From positions 1-14,067 of the forward strand of contig CAUBPS010000028.1 of the NCBI GenBank assembly GCA_958437935.1: a DNA stretch of 14,067 nt, read 5' to 3'. The notes below the pieces were generated by a model that had not been told where the DNA came from, searched no databases, and saw only the letters and a program-made list of their open reading frames with translations. Origin of the DNA: an uncultured Collinsella sp. (lineage in GTDB: Bacteria; Actinomycetota; Coriobacteriia; Coriobacteriales; Coriobacteriaceae). Positions 7,748 through 14,067 of the stretch are shown here, piece by piece. Both the position numbers and the translations under genes were made by a program. How positions within the stretch are numbered: position 1 is the stretch's first letter; each line of letters starts with the position of its first letter.

Positions 7748-7999
7748 ATGAAGGTTTCTGAAGTTTCCGAGACTCAGGCCGATAACCTGGTCCACATGCT
7801 CGACGCTTACGCCGAGAAGGGTGGCCACCACCTGAACATCAACGTCTTCAACCGTGAGACGCTGCTCGACGCTCAGGCTCACCCCGAGAAGTACCCGCAG
7901 CTGACCATCCGCGTTTCCGGCTATGCCGTGAACTTCCACACGCTCACCAAGGAGCAGCAGGACGAGGTCATTGCGCGTACCTTCCACGACAAGTTCTAA
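7748..7999 (+). CDS. grcA: Stand-alone glycyl-radical subunit of split pyruvate formate-lyase (GrcA/YfiD-like, 83 aa)
   Basis: The 83 residues correspond to the C-terminal domain of pyruvate formate-lyase. GGHHLNINVFNRETLLDA is the region that in full-length enzymes precedes PEKYPQLTIRVSGYAVNF, and Gly58 in RVSGYA is the residue that carries the radical (E. coli Gly734, the same distance from the end). E. coli GrcA (YfiD, 127 aa) uses the same domain to rescue oxygen-cleaved lyase. Here the neighbouring lyase has no such domain, so this protein should be essential for activity rather than a spare part. AAGGAG at 7735-7740, seven bases before the ATG, is an excellent ribosome site. It lies 85 nt after pflB, in another frame, and is very probably co-transcribed. 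It would need activation by a PflA-type enzyme encoded elsewhere. Confidence 0.95.
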   Translation: MKVSEVSETQADNLVHMLDAYAEKGGHHLNINVFNRETLLDAQAHPEKYPQLTIRVSGYAVNFHTLTKEQQDEVIARTFHDKF

Positions 8000-8015
8000 A
8001 GGGGTTTAACTCCCG

Positions 8016-8160
8016 CAGGATCGCCGGGCCGCTTTGGGTTACTTTCCAAAACGTCCTCGGACATGCAAAGGGCTCCGCTGCGCGCTTCGCGCGGCGGAGC
8101 CCTTTGCGTCCTGCGGAAATGTTTTGGAAAGTAACCCAAAGCGGCCCGGCGGGGGTCCTG
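8016..8160. repeat. ~145-bp nested long palindrome downstream of the split PFL operon
   Basis: Positions 8022-8052 are the exact reverse complement of 8121-8151 (31 bp, no mismatch). CAGGA 8016-8020 and TCCTG 8156-8160 extend the pairing across small bulges. Inside sits a second hairpin, 8065-8078 with 8094-8107 (14 bp perfect), continued to a 3-nt loop. No T run follows, so it is not a standard terminator, although it would block 3' exonucleases on the grcA transcript. The layout resembles a repetitive extragenic palindrome or a terminal-inverted-repeat mini-element. No protein is encoded. It fills most of the 300-base gap before the LacI-family gene; the remaining bases to 8260 show nothing firm. 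Confidence 0.85.
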
Positions 8161-8267
8161 TGTAGTCACCCTTTAGGCGGAACTCTCCTAATTATTTGGA
8201 TGAGTCGTTTACTTACTTGTGCTGTTACCGTCTTCCCGCTGTTGTTGGGGTATGCTTTGTTCGTATG

Positions 8268-8284
8268 TAAACGTTTGACATGTT
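8268..8284 (+). promoter_or_regulatory. LacI-type operator before the regulator gene (autoregulation)
   Basis: TAAACGTTTGACATGTT lies 16 bases before the regulator's ATG. It shares the pattern AAACGNTTGACAT with three sites upstream of the first GH32 gene and contains the AAACGTTT palindrome with a central CG that LacI-family proteins usually read. A possible weak promoter (TTGTTG 8242-8247, TATGTA 8264-8269) would overlap it, suggesting the regulator represses itself. Confidence 0.6.
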
Positions 8285-8300
8285 GATGGGGGAGGGTGCT

Positions 8301-9311
8301 ATGGCTCGCGAGGGCGCTCGTTCTAAGGATTCTGCTAAGCCTGGCATCAAGGAAGTTGCAGCGGTGGCGGGGGTTTCGCCTACTACGGTATCTCGCGTGC
8401 TTAATAATCGCGGCTATATTAGCCAAGAGACCCGTGATAAGGTCCATGCCGCGATGGAGCGCATCAACTATACGCCCAACGATATCGCCCGTGCCATGCT
8501 CAACGGTCGCCTGAATCTTATCGGTATGATCGTTCCCTTTGTGAGCAGCCCGTTCCATGCTCAGGTTGTGCAGGCGGTCGAGCGCACGTTAGCGGAAAAC
8601 GGCTTTAAGATGTTGCTGTGCAACAGCGCCAATCGACCCGATCTTGAGCGTTCCTATATTGACATGCTCCGCCGCAATATGGTCGACGGCGTCATCGTCA
8701 ACTCCCTCAATATCGGTGCCGAGGCATATGCCGAGATGGGCTTGAGCCTGGTTGGCATCGACTGCGATCTTGGCGAGGGCTCTGTCCAGATTGCAAGTGA
8801 CAGCTATGGCATTGGCGAGCTCGCCACGCGCCGTCTGATTGATGACGGCTGCAGGCGTATCCTGTGCCTGCGCAGCAATAGCCGCATGCGCATGCCTGCC
8901 AATAAGCGTACCGATGCCTACCTCGATGTTGTTGAGCAGGCCGGTTTGTCCGCGCTTGTCCGTGAGGTTGAGTTCGTTAAGCCCGACGACGAAAAGGGCG
9001 CGGTCGTTGCGAAGATCCTCGATGAGAACCCCGATATTGACGGCATCTTTGCGGGAGACGATACGATGGCGGCCATCTGTCTCAACGTGATGAAGCAGCG
9101 CGGCTTGAGCGCTCCGGACGATATTAAGGTCGTGGGCGCGGATGGTGCCCGCCGAACTATGACGTTTATGCCTGACTTAACAACCGTACGTCAAGATATC
9201 GATCGCATCGGAGAGCTCGCGGCGCAATCCATCATCGCTCTTATTAACGGCAATAATCCCGAATCGAATATCAAGCTCCCCGTTGAACTCATTGAGGGCA
9301 AAACCGCGTAG
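8301..9311 (+). CDS. scrR: LacI-family regulator of the sucrose/beta-fructoside operon (336 aa)
   Basis: An N-terminal helix-turn-helix (about 15-36: GIKEVAAVAGVSPTTVSRVL) and hinge (about 58-67, NDIARAML) are followed by a sugar-binding-protein-like effector domain from about residue 70 (LIGMIVPFVSSPFHAQVV) to the end. The start chosen is the ATG at 8301, which has GGGGGAGG about five bases upstream. An ATG at 8280, seven codons earlier, lacks such a site and lies within the operator. Matching operator sites before this gene and before the GH32-PTS operon make it the likely local repressor. The effector is probably a sucrose, fructose or phosphorylated derivative, which is inferred. Codon bias is weaker than in pflB, as is usual for regulators. 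The symbol rests on context. Confidence 0.9.
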   Translation: MAREGARSKDSAKPGIKEVAAVAGVSPTTVSRVLNNRGYISQETRDKVHAAMERINYTPNDIARAMLNGRLNLIGMIVPFVSSPFHAQVVQAVERTLAENGFKMLLCNSANRPDLERSYIDMLRRNMVDGVIVNSLNIGAEAYAEMGLSLVGIDCDLGEGSVQIASDSYGIGELATRRLIDDGCRRILCLRSNSRMRMPANKRTDAYLDVVEQAGLSALVREVEFVKPDDEKGAVVAKILDENPDIDGIFAGDDTMAAICLNVMKQRGLSAPDDIKVVGADGARRTMTFMPDLTTVRQDIDRIGELAAQSIIALINGNNPESNIKLPVELIEGKTA

Positions 9312-9363
9312 TTCATCCCGTGCCAAAAGAATTCCTCAAACGCCTCTGATGACCGTTCACCGG

Positions 9364-9380
9364 CATATGTCAACCGTTTG
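9364..9380 (-). promoter_or_regulatory. Upstream LacI-type operator (reverse orientation)
   Basis: On the minus strand this reads CAAACGGTTGACATATG, matching the AAACGNTTGACATAT pattern of the two downstream sites. It lies about 53 bp (five helical turns) from the next site, in opposite orientation, a spacing that would allow looping between bound repressors. The rest of the gap from the regulator's stop (9312-9363) has no clear structure or terminator. Confidence 0.6.
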
Positions 9381-9416
9381 CCGACGACTGGAACTGCGAA
9401 AAGACGTATTGGTGTG

Positions 9417-9452
9417 AAAACGTTTGACATATGAAAACGATTGACATATCTT
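9417..9452 (+). promoter_or_regulatory. Promoter of the sucrose operon overlapped by tandem LacI-type operators
   Basis: Two 17-bp copies lie head to tail: AAAACGTTTGACATATG 9417-9433 and AAAACGATTGACATATC 9434-9450. The first provides a perfect -35, TTGACA 9424-9429. Seventeen bases later is TATCTT 9447-9452 as the -10, inside and just beyond the second copy. A bound repressor on either site would cover the promoter. Predicted transcription start is near 9459, leaving a short leader before the ATG at 9495. Confidence 0.72.
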
Positions 9453-9494
9453 GCCATTGTACCGAGTTAGTATGTCGTGGAAAGGAAGTCTCGG

Positions 9495-10877
9495 ATGCAC
9501 AAGGTGTATTACCAGCCTGAGGGAATTTGGGTAGGCGACATCATGCCGTACGGCGAGGACGGCACGTTCTATCTCTATCATCAGCGTGACACGCGTAACC
9601 CCGAACCTTTCGGAGAGCCGTTTGGCTGGGCACTCGCTACGACCAAGGATTTCGTCAACTACAAGGACTTTGGCGAGAGCCTTGAGCGTGGCGGCGACGA
9701 GGAAGTCGACCAGTACATTTATGCCGGCACGGTGTTTAAGGTGGGCGACAAGTACCATGCGCTCTACACTGGTTGCAATCGCGATAAGGTCCGCGCACGT
9801 TTGATGAAGCAGGTTCTTCTTCACGCAACGAGCGACGACGCCGTCAAGTGGGAGAAGAACATCGCCGAGACGCTGCTTCCGCCCCAGGAGGGTTACGATG
9901 ACCGCAACTGGCGCGATCCCTTTGTGCTTTGGGATGAGGAGAACGAAGAGTACATGCTCATCCTCGGCACGCGTGTGGGCGAGGACAAGCGTCTGATGAC
10001 CGGCCGCCTGGTCAAGTTCACCTCCAAGGATCTGACCAACTGGGAGTTCCAGGGCGACTGGTGGAATCCGGGCCTGTACACCATGTTTGAGATGCCTGAT
10101 CTCTTTAAGATGGGCGACTGGTGGTACCTCGTCTTTTCCGAGTACAGCGACGGCAACAAGACCCGTTACCGCATGTCCAAGTCCATCAACGGTCCTTGGA
10201 TTACCCCCGCTGACGACTCCTTCGACGGCCGCGCGTACTACGCCGCTCGCACCGCATTCGATGGCGAGCGTCGCGTTCTCTTTGGTTGGGTTCCTACGCG
10301 TGACGAGGGCGGCGACCCCAGCTCTTACCTATGGGGTGGCACCTTTATGCCCCTCGAGATCGTTCAGCGTGCCGACGGAACGCTCGGCACCAAGCTCCCC
10401 GACAGCATGCTTGGCGCCTTTGGCGAGGGCAAGGCTGTCGAGACCTTTGAGCTTTCCTGCGAGTCGGGCAAGGTCGAGCAGGTGCTCGCCGCGGATGCCG
10501 GCTCCACCTACTTGCTCGATGCCGACATTGAGCTCGGCGGTAACGCTGCCGGCTTCTCGGTCAAGTTCGCCGAGGACGCCGAGACCGGTCTTGCCTATGA
10601 GTTCCGCGCCAACCTGCGCGAGGGCAAGCTCGAGTTCACGCCGGCTCCCCAGTACCCGTGGTTCCAGGTCAACAACATGGGCCTCGAGCGTCCGTTGTTC
10701 TTTAAGGGCGAGGGCACTCACCATGTGCGTCTGGTCGTCGACGACGACATCGCGACCATCTTTGTCGATGATGTTGCGCTCAACGCTCGCTTCTGCAACA
10801 AGCAGGGCCAGGGTGTGGCGCTTACCGTCACCGACGGTGCGCTCAAGTGCGCAAACGCAACGATCGCGTCTCTGTAG
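9495..10877 (+). CDS. Atypical GH32 beta-fructosidase, cytoplasmic (460 aa)
   Basis: This is a five-bladed propeller glycosidase of family GH32 by its three acidic motifs, all in variant form. GDIMPYGEDG (14-23, Asp15 the probable nucleophile) stands where WLNDPNG is usual, WRDP 139-142 is intact, and EMPDLF (Glu199 the probable acid/base) replaces ECPDLF. A beta-sandwich domain typical of GH32 follows from about residue 305. There is no signal peptide, so it acts inside the cell. It probably hydrolyses a beta-fructoside or its phosphate that enters through the PTS encoded next; the exact substrate is unknown. The start is the ATG with AAAGGAAG (9481-9488) six bases upstream. It leads the operon, with 45 nt to the PTS gene. 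It could instead act on an unusual fructoside, because the canonical sucrose-6-phosphate enzyme is also present. Confidence 0.85.
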   Translation: MHKVYYQPEGIWVGDIMPYGEDGTFYLYHQRDTRNPEPFGEPFGWALATTKDFVNYKDFGESLERGGDEEVDQYIYAGTVFKVGDKYHALYTGCNRDKVRARLMKQVLLHATSDDAVKWEKNIAETLLPPQEGYDDRNWRDPFVLWDEENEEYMLILGTRVGEDKRLMTGRLVKFTSKDLTNWEFQGDWWNPGLYTMFEMPDLFKMGDWWYLVFSEYSDGNKTRYRMSKSINGPWITPADDSFDGRAYYAARTAFDGERRVLFGWVPTRDEGGDPSSYLWGGTFMPLEIVQRADGTLGTKLPDSMLGAFGEGKAVETFELSCESGKVEQVLAADAGSTYLLDADIELGGNAAGFSVKFAEDAETGLAYEFRANLREGKLEFTPAPQYPWFQVNNMGLERPLFFKGEGTHHVRLVVDDDIATIFVDDVALNARFCNKQGQGVALTVTDGALKCANATIASL

Positions 10878-10922
10878 CGGCAACGAACCGTTTTATGATT
10901 TAGAAAAGGAATGGAGAGGAAC

Positions 10923-12374
10923 ATGGACTACAAGGCAGTGTCCCAGCAAGTCGTCGACAACGTCGGCGGACTGGAGAACATCGAGGGCGCCACGCATTGC
11001 GTGACCCGTCTGCGTCTGGTGCTCAAGGATACGAGCAAATACAACAAGGCCGAGCTCGAGAACATCGATGGCGTCAAGGGCGTGCTGTACAACAGCGGCC
11101 AGCTCATGATCATCTTCGGTACCGGTACCGTCAACAAGGTTTACGATGAGTTTATGGCTCTGACGGGCGTTAAGGAGATTAGCGCTTCCGAGGCCAAGGG
11201 CGCCGAGGCGGACAAGAAGGGCAAGTTCTTCTCGGTCCTCAAGGTATTCTCGGACATCTTTATCCCCATCATTCCCGCCTTCGTCGGCGCTGCTATCATC
11301 ATCGGCCTTAAGTCACTGATCGTTGCCAACGGCCTCTTTGGCATGGAGGGCAGCCTCGCCGATCACAGCGAGTTTCTCAAGAACCTCGCAAGCTTCTTTG
11401 CCATTATCGCCACCACGTTCGACTACCTGCCTGTCCTGGTTATGTACAGCGCGGTCAAGCGTTTTGGCGGTAACCCGATCCTGGGCATCCTCGTCGGTAT
11501 CGTCATGGTTCACCCGAGCCTTATGAACCGCAATACGTTCGTTATGGACCCGACGGGTGCTGAGTACTGGAACTTCGGTCCGCTATCCATTCCCATGGTT
11601 GCTTTCCAGGGCGGTGTGTTCCCCGCAATCCTGACTGCCTGGTTTATGGCCAAGGTCGAGAAGATTGCCCAGAAGTACATCCCCGAGGTCGTTTCGTTCG
11701 TCTTTGTCCCGACCGTTACCCTGATTCTTGCTAACGTCGCCCTGTTCACCGTGTTCGGCCCGCTCGGTAACCTGATCGGTGACGTCCTCGCCGGCGTAAT
11801 CGATATCCTGTACAACAGGATGGGCGTCTTTGGTGCCTTTGTCTTCGCCGCGTTCCTGCAGCCGCTTGTCGTTACTGGTACGCATCAGTTCATCCAGGGT
11901 ATCGAGGCAAACCTTGTTGCCACGACTGGCTTCAACTACATCCAGGCCATCTGGTCGGTTTCCATCATCGCCCAGGGCGGCGGCGCCATCGGCATGTACC
12001 TCATTCACAAGAAGCATTCCAAAGAGCGCAACATTTGCATGTCGTCCTTTATCCCGACGCTGGTCGGAATCTCCGAGCCCGCTATCTTTGCTGCAAACAT
12101 GCGCTACTCGATCATCCCGTTCATCTGCGCATGCATCGGTGCAGGCTGCGGCGGTGCCTTCGTCAAGCTCTTTGAGGTGCGCGCTATCGGTCAGGGTCTG
12201 ACCGGCGTGCTTGGCCTGCTCATCGTCACGCCCGAGACCCTCGTGTGGTATGTGGCTGGCAATCTCATCGCCTTTATCGTGCCGATCGTCTTGATCTTTG
12301 CCTACAACAAGGCAAAGGGCGTGCCGACCACCGATGAAGAGGGCGCTGGCGCTGGCTTCGACGTTAGCTTCTAG
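10923..12374 (+). CDS. scrA: PTS sucrose/beta-fructoside-type EIIBC permease (483 aa)
   Basis: The EIIB domain (about 1-85) carries the phosphorylated Cys26 in ATHCVTRLRLVLKD, followed by NSGQLMIIFGTGTVNKVY, as in sucrose-type enzymes. The EIIC domain (about 105-465) has many membrane helices starting with FSDIFIPIIPAFVGAAIIIG, plus FGGNP 181-185, VVTGTHQF 316-323 and GISEPAIF 382-389. It imports and phosphorylates the sugar at the membrane. No EIIA domain is attached and none is nearby, so a glucose-type EIIA from elsewhere must donate phosphate. The start is ATG 10923 with GGAG six bases before it. An ATG at 10911 directly abuts its GGA and is unlikely. Its position between two GH32 genes points to sucrose or short fructo-oligosaccharides; trehalose-type specificity cannot be fully excluded from sequence. 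Confidence 0.9.
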   Translation: MDYKAVSQQVVDNVGGLENIEGATHCVTRLRLVLKDTSKYNKAELENIDGVKGVLYNSGQLMIIFGTGTVNKVYDEFMALTGVKEISASEAKGAEADKKGKFFSVLKVFSDIFIPIIPAFVGAAIIIGLKSLIVANGLFGMEGSLADHSEFLKNLASFFAIIATTFDYLPVLVMYSAVKRFGGNPILGILVGIVMVHPSLMNRNTFVMDPTGAEYWNFGPLSIPMVAFQGGVFPAILTAWFMAKVEKIAQKYIPEVVSFVFVPTVTLILANVALFTVFGPLGNLIGDVLAGVIDILYNRMGVFGAFVFAAFLQPLVVTGTHQFIQGIEANLVATTGFNYIQAIWSVSIIAQGGGAIGMYLIHKKHSKERNICMSSFIPTLVGISEPAIFAANMRYSIIPFICACIGAGCGGAFVKLFEVRAIGQGLTGVLGLLIVTPETLVWYVAGNLIAFIVPIVLIFAYNKAKGVPTTDEEGAGAGFDVSF

Positions 12375-12413
12375 TTGCGCCGTTCAGTGTAATCTGAGGA
12401 TAAGTCCATTTGA

Positions 12414-12451
12414 GGAAGGGCGTTCGACTCGTGTGAGTCGAGCGTCCTTCC
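12414..12451 (+). promoter_or_regulatory. 17-bp hairpin between the PTS gene and scrB
   Basis: Positions 12414-12430 pair with 12435-12451 around the loop GTGT, with two G-U wobbles in RNA. No T run follows, so complete termination is unlikely. It may protect or process the upstream mRNA and tune scrB expression. The scrB ribosome site (about AGAAAG 12461-12466) is weak and lies just after it. No copy of the LacI-type operator is present in this gap. Confidence 0.6.
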
Positions 12452-12475
12452 CCATAGACGAGAAAGTCAACGGCG

Positions 12476-13918
12476 ATGTTTAATCAAAAAAATAAGGTGA
12501 CACGCGCGGACTATGAGCAGTGGCGTGCCGGACAGGATGAGACGGCGGGTCGCATCGCGTCCGACCCCGATAGGCTCCTGTTCCATGTGGAGCCTGAGCT
12601 TGGCTGGCTCAACGACCCCAACGGTTTGGTTCAGATTGGTGATACGTATCACATCTATCATCAATACGATCCTTTCGATGCTGCGCATGGCGGTCCAGTG
12701 CTTTGGAACCATCTGACGACAAAGGATTTTGTGACGTACGAGAATCACGGCCCCGTACTGTTCCCCGATTCCGATTTGGATTCGAGCGGAGCGTATTCTG
12801 GTTCTGCCTTTGTACGCGATGGCAAGATTCACTACTTCTATACCGGCAACGTCAAGCATTTTGACCGCGATGATTACGACTACGTGTTGACGGGCCGTGA
12901 GCAAAACCAGATTCATATGGTTGCCGAGAATCCCAACGAATTGGGCGAGAAGCGCATAGCTGTTGGACCGGTCGATTACCCCGACGATATCGGTACGCAC
13001 GTGCGCGACCCCAAGATCCTTGAACACGACGGTATCTACTACATGGTTCTGGGCGCTCGCACGAAAGACGACCGTGGCTGCGTGCTTGTCTATACCTCGC
13101 GCAATCTTGAGGACTGGAGCTATGCGACGCGCATTGAGCTGGGCGAGAAGTTTGGCTTTATGTGGGAGTGCCCCGATCTGTTTGAGCTCGATGGTGAGCT
13201 TATTCTCGTTTGCTGTCCGCAGGGTGTGCCTGCCGATGGTTGGCGTTACCGCAATCCGCATCAGTGCGTGTGGTTCCCTATCGAGGCCGATTGGGAGGCG
13301 CCGAGCTTTAAAATCGTCGGGCAGGGCATGCCCCCGATGGTCGATGCCGGTTTTGATTTCTATGCTCCGCAGTCCTTTGAGGATGCTGCAGGCCGGCGTT
13401 TGATGATCGGATGGTCGGGTTGCCCCGACGCGACAGCAGAAAACCCGACGGTGGCGCGCGGGTGGCAGTGCGCGTTGACGGTGCCGCGAGAGCTGAGCAT
13501 GCGCGATGGTAAGCTCTGCCAGCAGCCGGCGCACGAGATTGAGAGGATGCGCGGCGGCTGCGTTCGTGCTGTAGGCGAAGAGACCGTCGAGGAGCCGGGA
13601 CGCCTGTTTGATGTCGTGGTTTCCTGTGAGGGCGCCAAGATGATCGAGCTCGAGATTCGCAAGGGTGTCTTTGTGCGTTATGCGGAGGGGATGCTTACCC
13701 TCGATATGGGTAATGAAGGCTATGGGCGAGACCGGAGGTCGATTGAGCTCAGCGAGCTTCGCGACCTGCGCGTGCTTTCGGACACTACGATGGTCGAGAT
13801 TTTTGCCAACGGCGGCGAGGCAGCACTTACGAGCCGTACCTATTCGCCGGCGGTTTCGGCGATGGGGTTGCATGCCGAGGGTGCGGCGTCGATGGATTTC
13901 TACCGCCTCGCGCATTAA
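12476..13918 (+). CDS. scrB: Sucrose-6-phosphate hydrolase, canonical GH32 (480 aa)
   Basis: This is a cytoplasmic GH32 enzyme cleaving sucrose-6-phosphate from the PTS into glucose-6-phosphate and fructose. All three standard motifs are present: WLNDPNG 44-50 (nucleophile Asp47), RDP 177-179 (transition-state Asp178) and ECPDLF 231-236 (acid/base Glu231). HQYDPF 62-67 and YSGSAF 107-112 follow the family pattern. The C-terminal part, with TMVEIFANGGEAALTSRTY, is the usual beta-sandwich. Length is normal and there is no signal peptide. The start ATG has only a weak ribosome site, so expression may depend on coupling to the operon transcript. It is the last gene of the GH32-PTS-GH32 operon in this window. 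Confidence 0.94.
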   Translation: MFNQKNKVTRADYEQWRAGQDETAGRIASDPDRLLFHVEPELGWLNDPNGLVQIGDTYHIYHQYDPFDAAHGGPVLWNHLTTKDFVTYENHGPVLFPDSDLDSSGAYSGSAFVRDGKIHYFYTGNVKHFDRDDYDYVLTGREQNQIHMVAENPNELGEKRIAVGPVDYPDDIGTHVRDPKILEHDGIYYMVLGARTKDDRGCVLVYTSRNLEDWSYATRIELGEKFGFMWECPDLFELDGELILVCCPQGVPADGWRYRNPHQCVWFPIEADWEAPSFKIVGQGMPPMVDAGFDFYAPQSFEDAAGRRLMIGWSGCPDATAENPTVARGWQCALTVPRELSMRDGKLCQQPAHEIERMRGGCVRAVGEETVEEPGRLFDVVVSCEGAKMIELEIRKGVFVRYAEGMLTLDMGNEGYGRDRRSIELSELRDLRVLSDTTMVEIFANGGEAALTSRTYSPAVSAMGLHAEGAASMDFYRLAH

Positions 13919-14067
13919 CCGTGCGTGGAGCACGATTGGACTTGCCGGGCGGAATGTGTCGCAGTTGCCGCAGCGAACTACCGTTTATCGTGTATAGCTA
14001 CCGTTTGCGGAGTGGTTGATTTCCGATCTCAGCCGAACACATTGAGCAGATGAGCCGTTCCCGCAGC
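13919..14067. other. Non-coding tail with a 9-bp direct repeat
   Basis: After the scrB stop a short CGTGC/GCACG stem (13920-13924 with 13930-13934) lacks a T run, so it is only a doubtful terminator. CTACCGTTT occurs at 13978-13986 and again at 13998-14006, exactly 20 bp apart. This could be a tandem protein-binding site for a gene right of the window. No gene is evident in this stretch. Confidence 0.35.

Noticed and set aside
8104..8286. Short frames across the large palindrome
   Set aside because: They lie mostly in inverted-repeat or operator sequence, and I see no supporting ribosome site.
8280..8300. Upstream ATG start for the LacI-family gene
   Set aside because: It overlaps the operator and has no ribosome site, while ATG 8301 has a strong GGGGGAGG.
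9477..9494. Upstream GTG start for the first GH32 gene
   Set aside because: AAAGGAAG lies between this GTG and the ATG at 9495 and is ideally spaced for the ATG; the extra six residues lack family support.
12467..13933. 488-codon minus-strand open frame opposite scrB
   Set aside because: It coincides with a GH32 gene holding all catalytic motifs, and its own translation shows no recognisable domain.
1..14067. tRNA, rRNA or CRISPR array
   Set aside because: No cloverleaf, rRNA-like stretch or regularly spaced repeat series was seen on either strand.

Overview
The window is a GC-rich stretch (roughly 60% by eye) of an anaerobic, sugar-fermenting Gram-positive bacterium. The gene content suggests a gut Coriobacteriia member, most likely Collinsella-like: a pyruvate formate-lyase, a sucrose PTS locus, strong Shine-Dalgarno sites, and C/G-ending codons in highly expressed genes. 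The taxonomic call is inference from style and content, not from a marker gene.

Layout. Positions 1-116 hold the tail of an unidentified short frame. A minus-strand operon fills 5059 down to 391: a MarR-type regulator, then two ABC exporter half-transporters (788 and 618 aa). Its genes overlap by 4 nt and 1 nt, and it ends at a strong intrinsic terminator (323-359). The two ABC proteins have complementary motif defects, as expected for an asymmetric heterodimer, and the 788-aa subunit has an unusual ~200-residue loop predicted to lie outside the membrane. MarR operator-like repeats overlap the operon start. The 5060-5610 gap also holds an inverted-repeat-bounded ~92-bp element and the pyruvate formate-lyase promoter and leader.

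The most striking locus is 5611-7999. A 683-aa pyruvate formate-lyase has the active-site cysteines but ends before the C-terminal glycyl-radical domain. An 83-aa gene 85 nt downstream encodes exactly that missing domain, with the RVSGYA glycyl-radical motif. Each gene has its own start and ribosome binding site, and two hairpins lie between them. This looks like a naturally split, two-subunit pyruvate formate-lyase in which an autonomous glycyl-radical (GrcA/YfiD-like) subunit is obligatory rather than a repair part. A ~145-bp nested palindrome follows.

The right third (8301-13918) is a sucrose/beta-fructoside locus: a LacI-family regulator, an atypical GH32 enzyme, a PTS EIIBC and a canonical GH32 sucrose-6-phosphate hydrolase. 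Four copies of a 17-bp motif, one before the regulator and three before the first GH32 gene, define the probable operators. Two of them overlap a good promoter. Imported and phosphorylated beta-fructosides would be cleaved in the cytoplasm, and the resulting pyruvate could feed the split lyase next door to give formate and acetyl-CoA.
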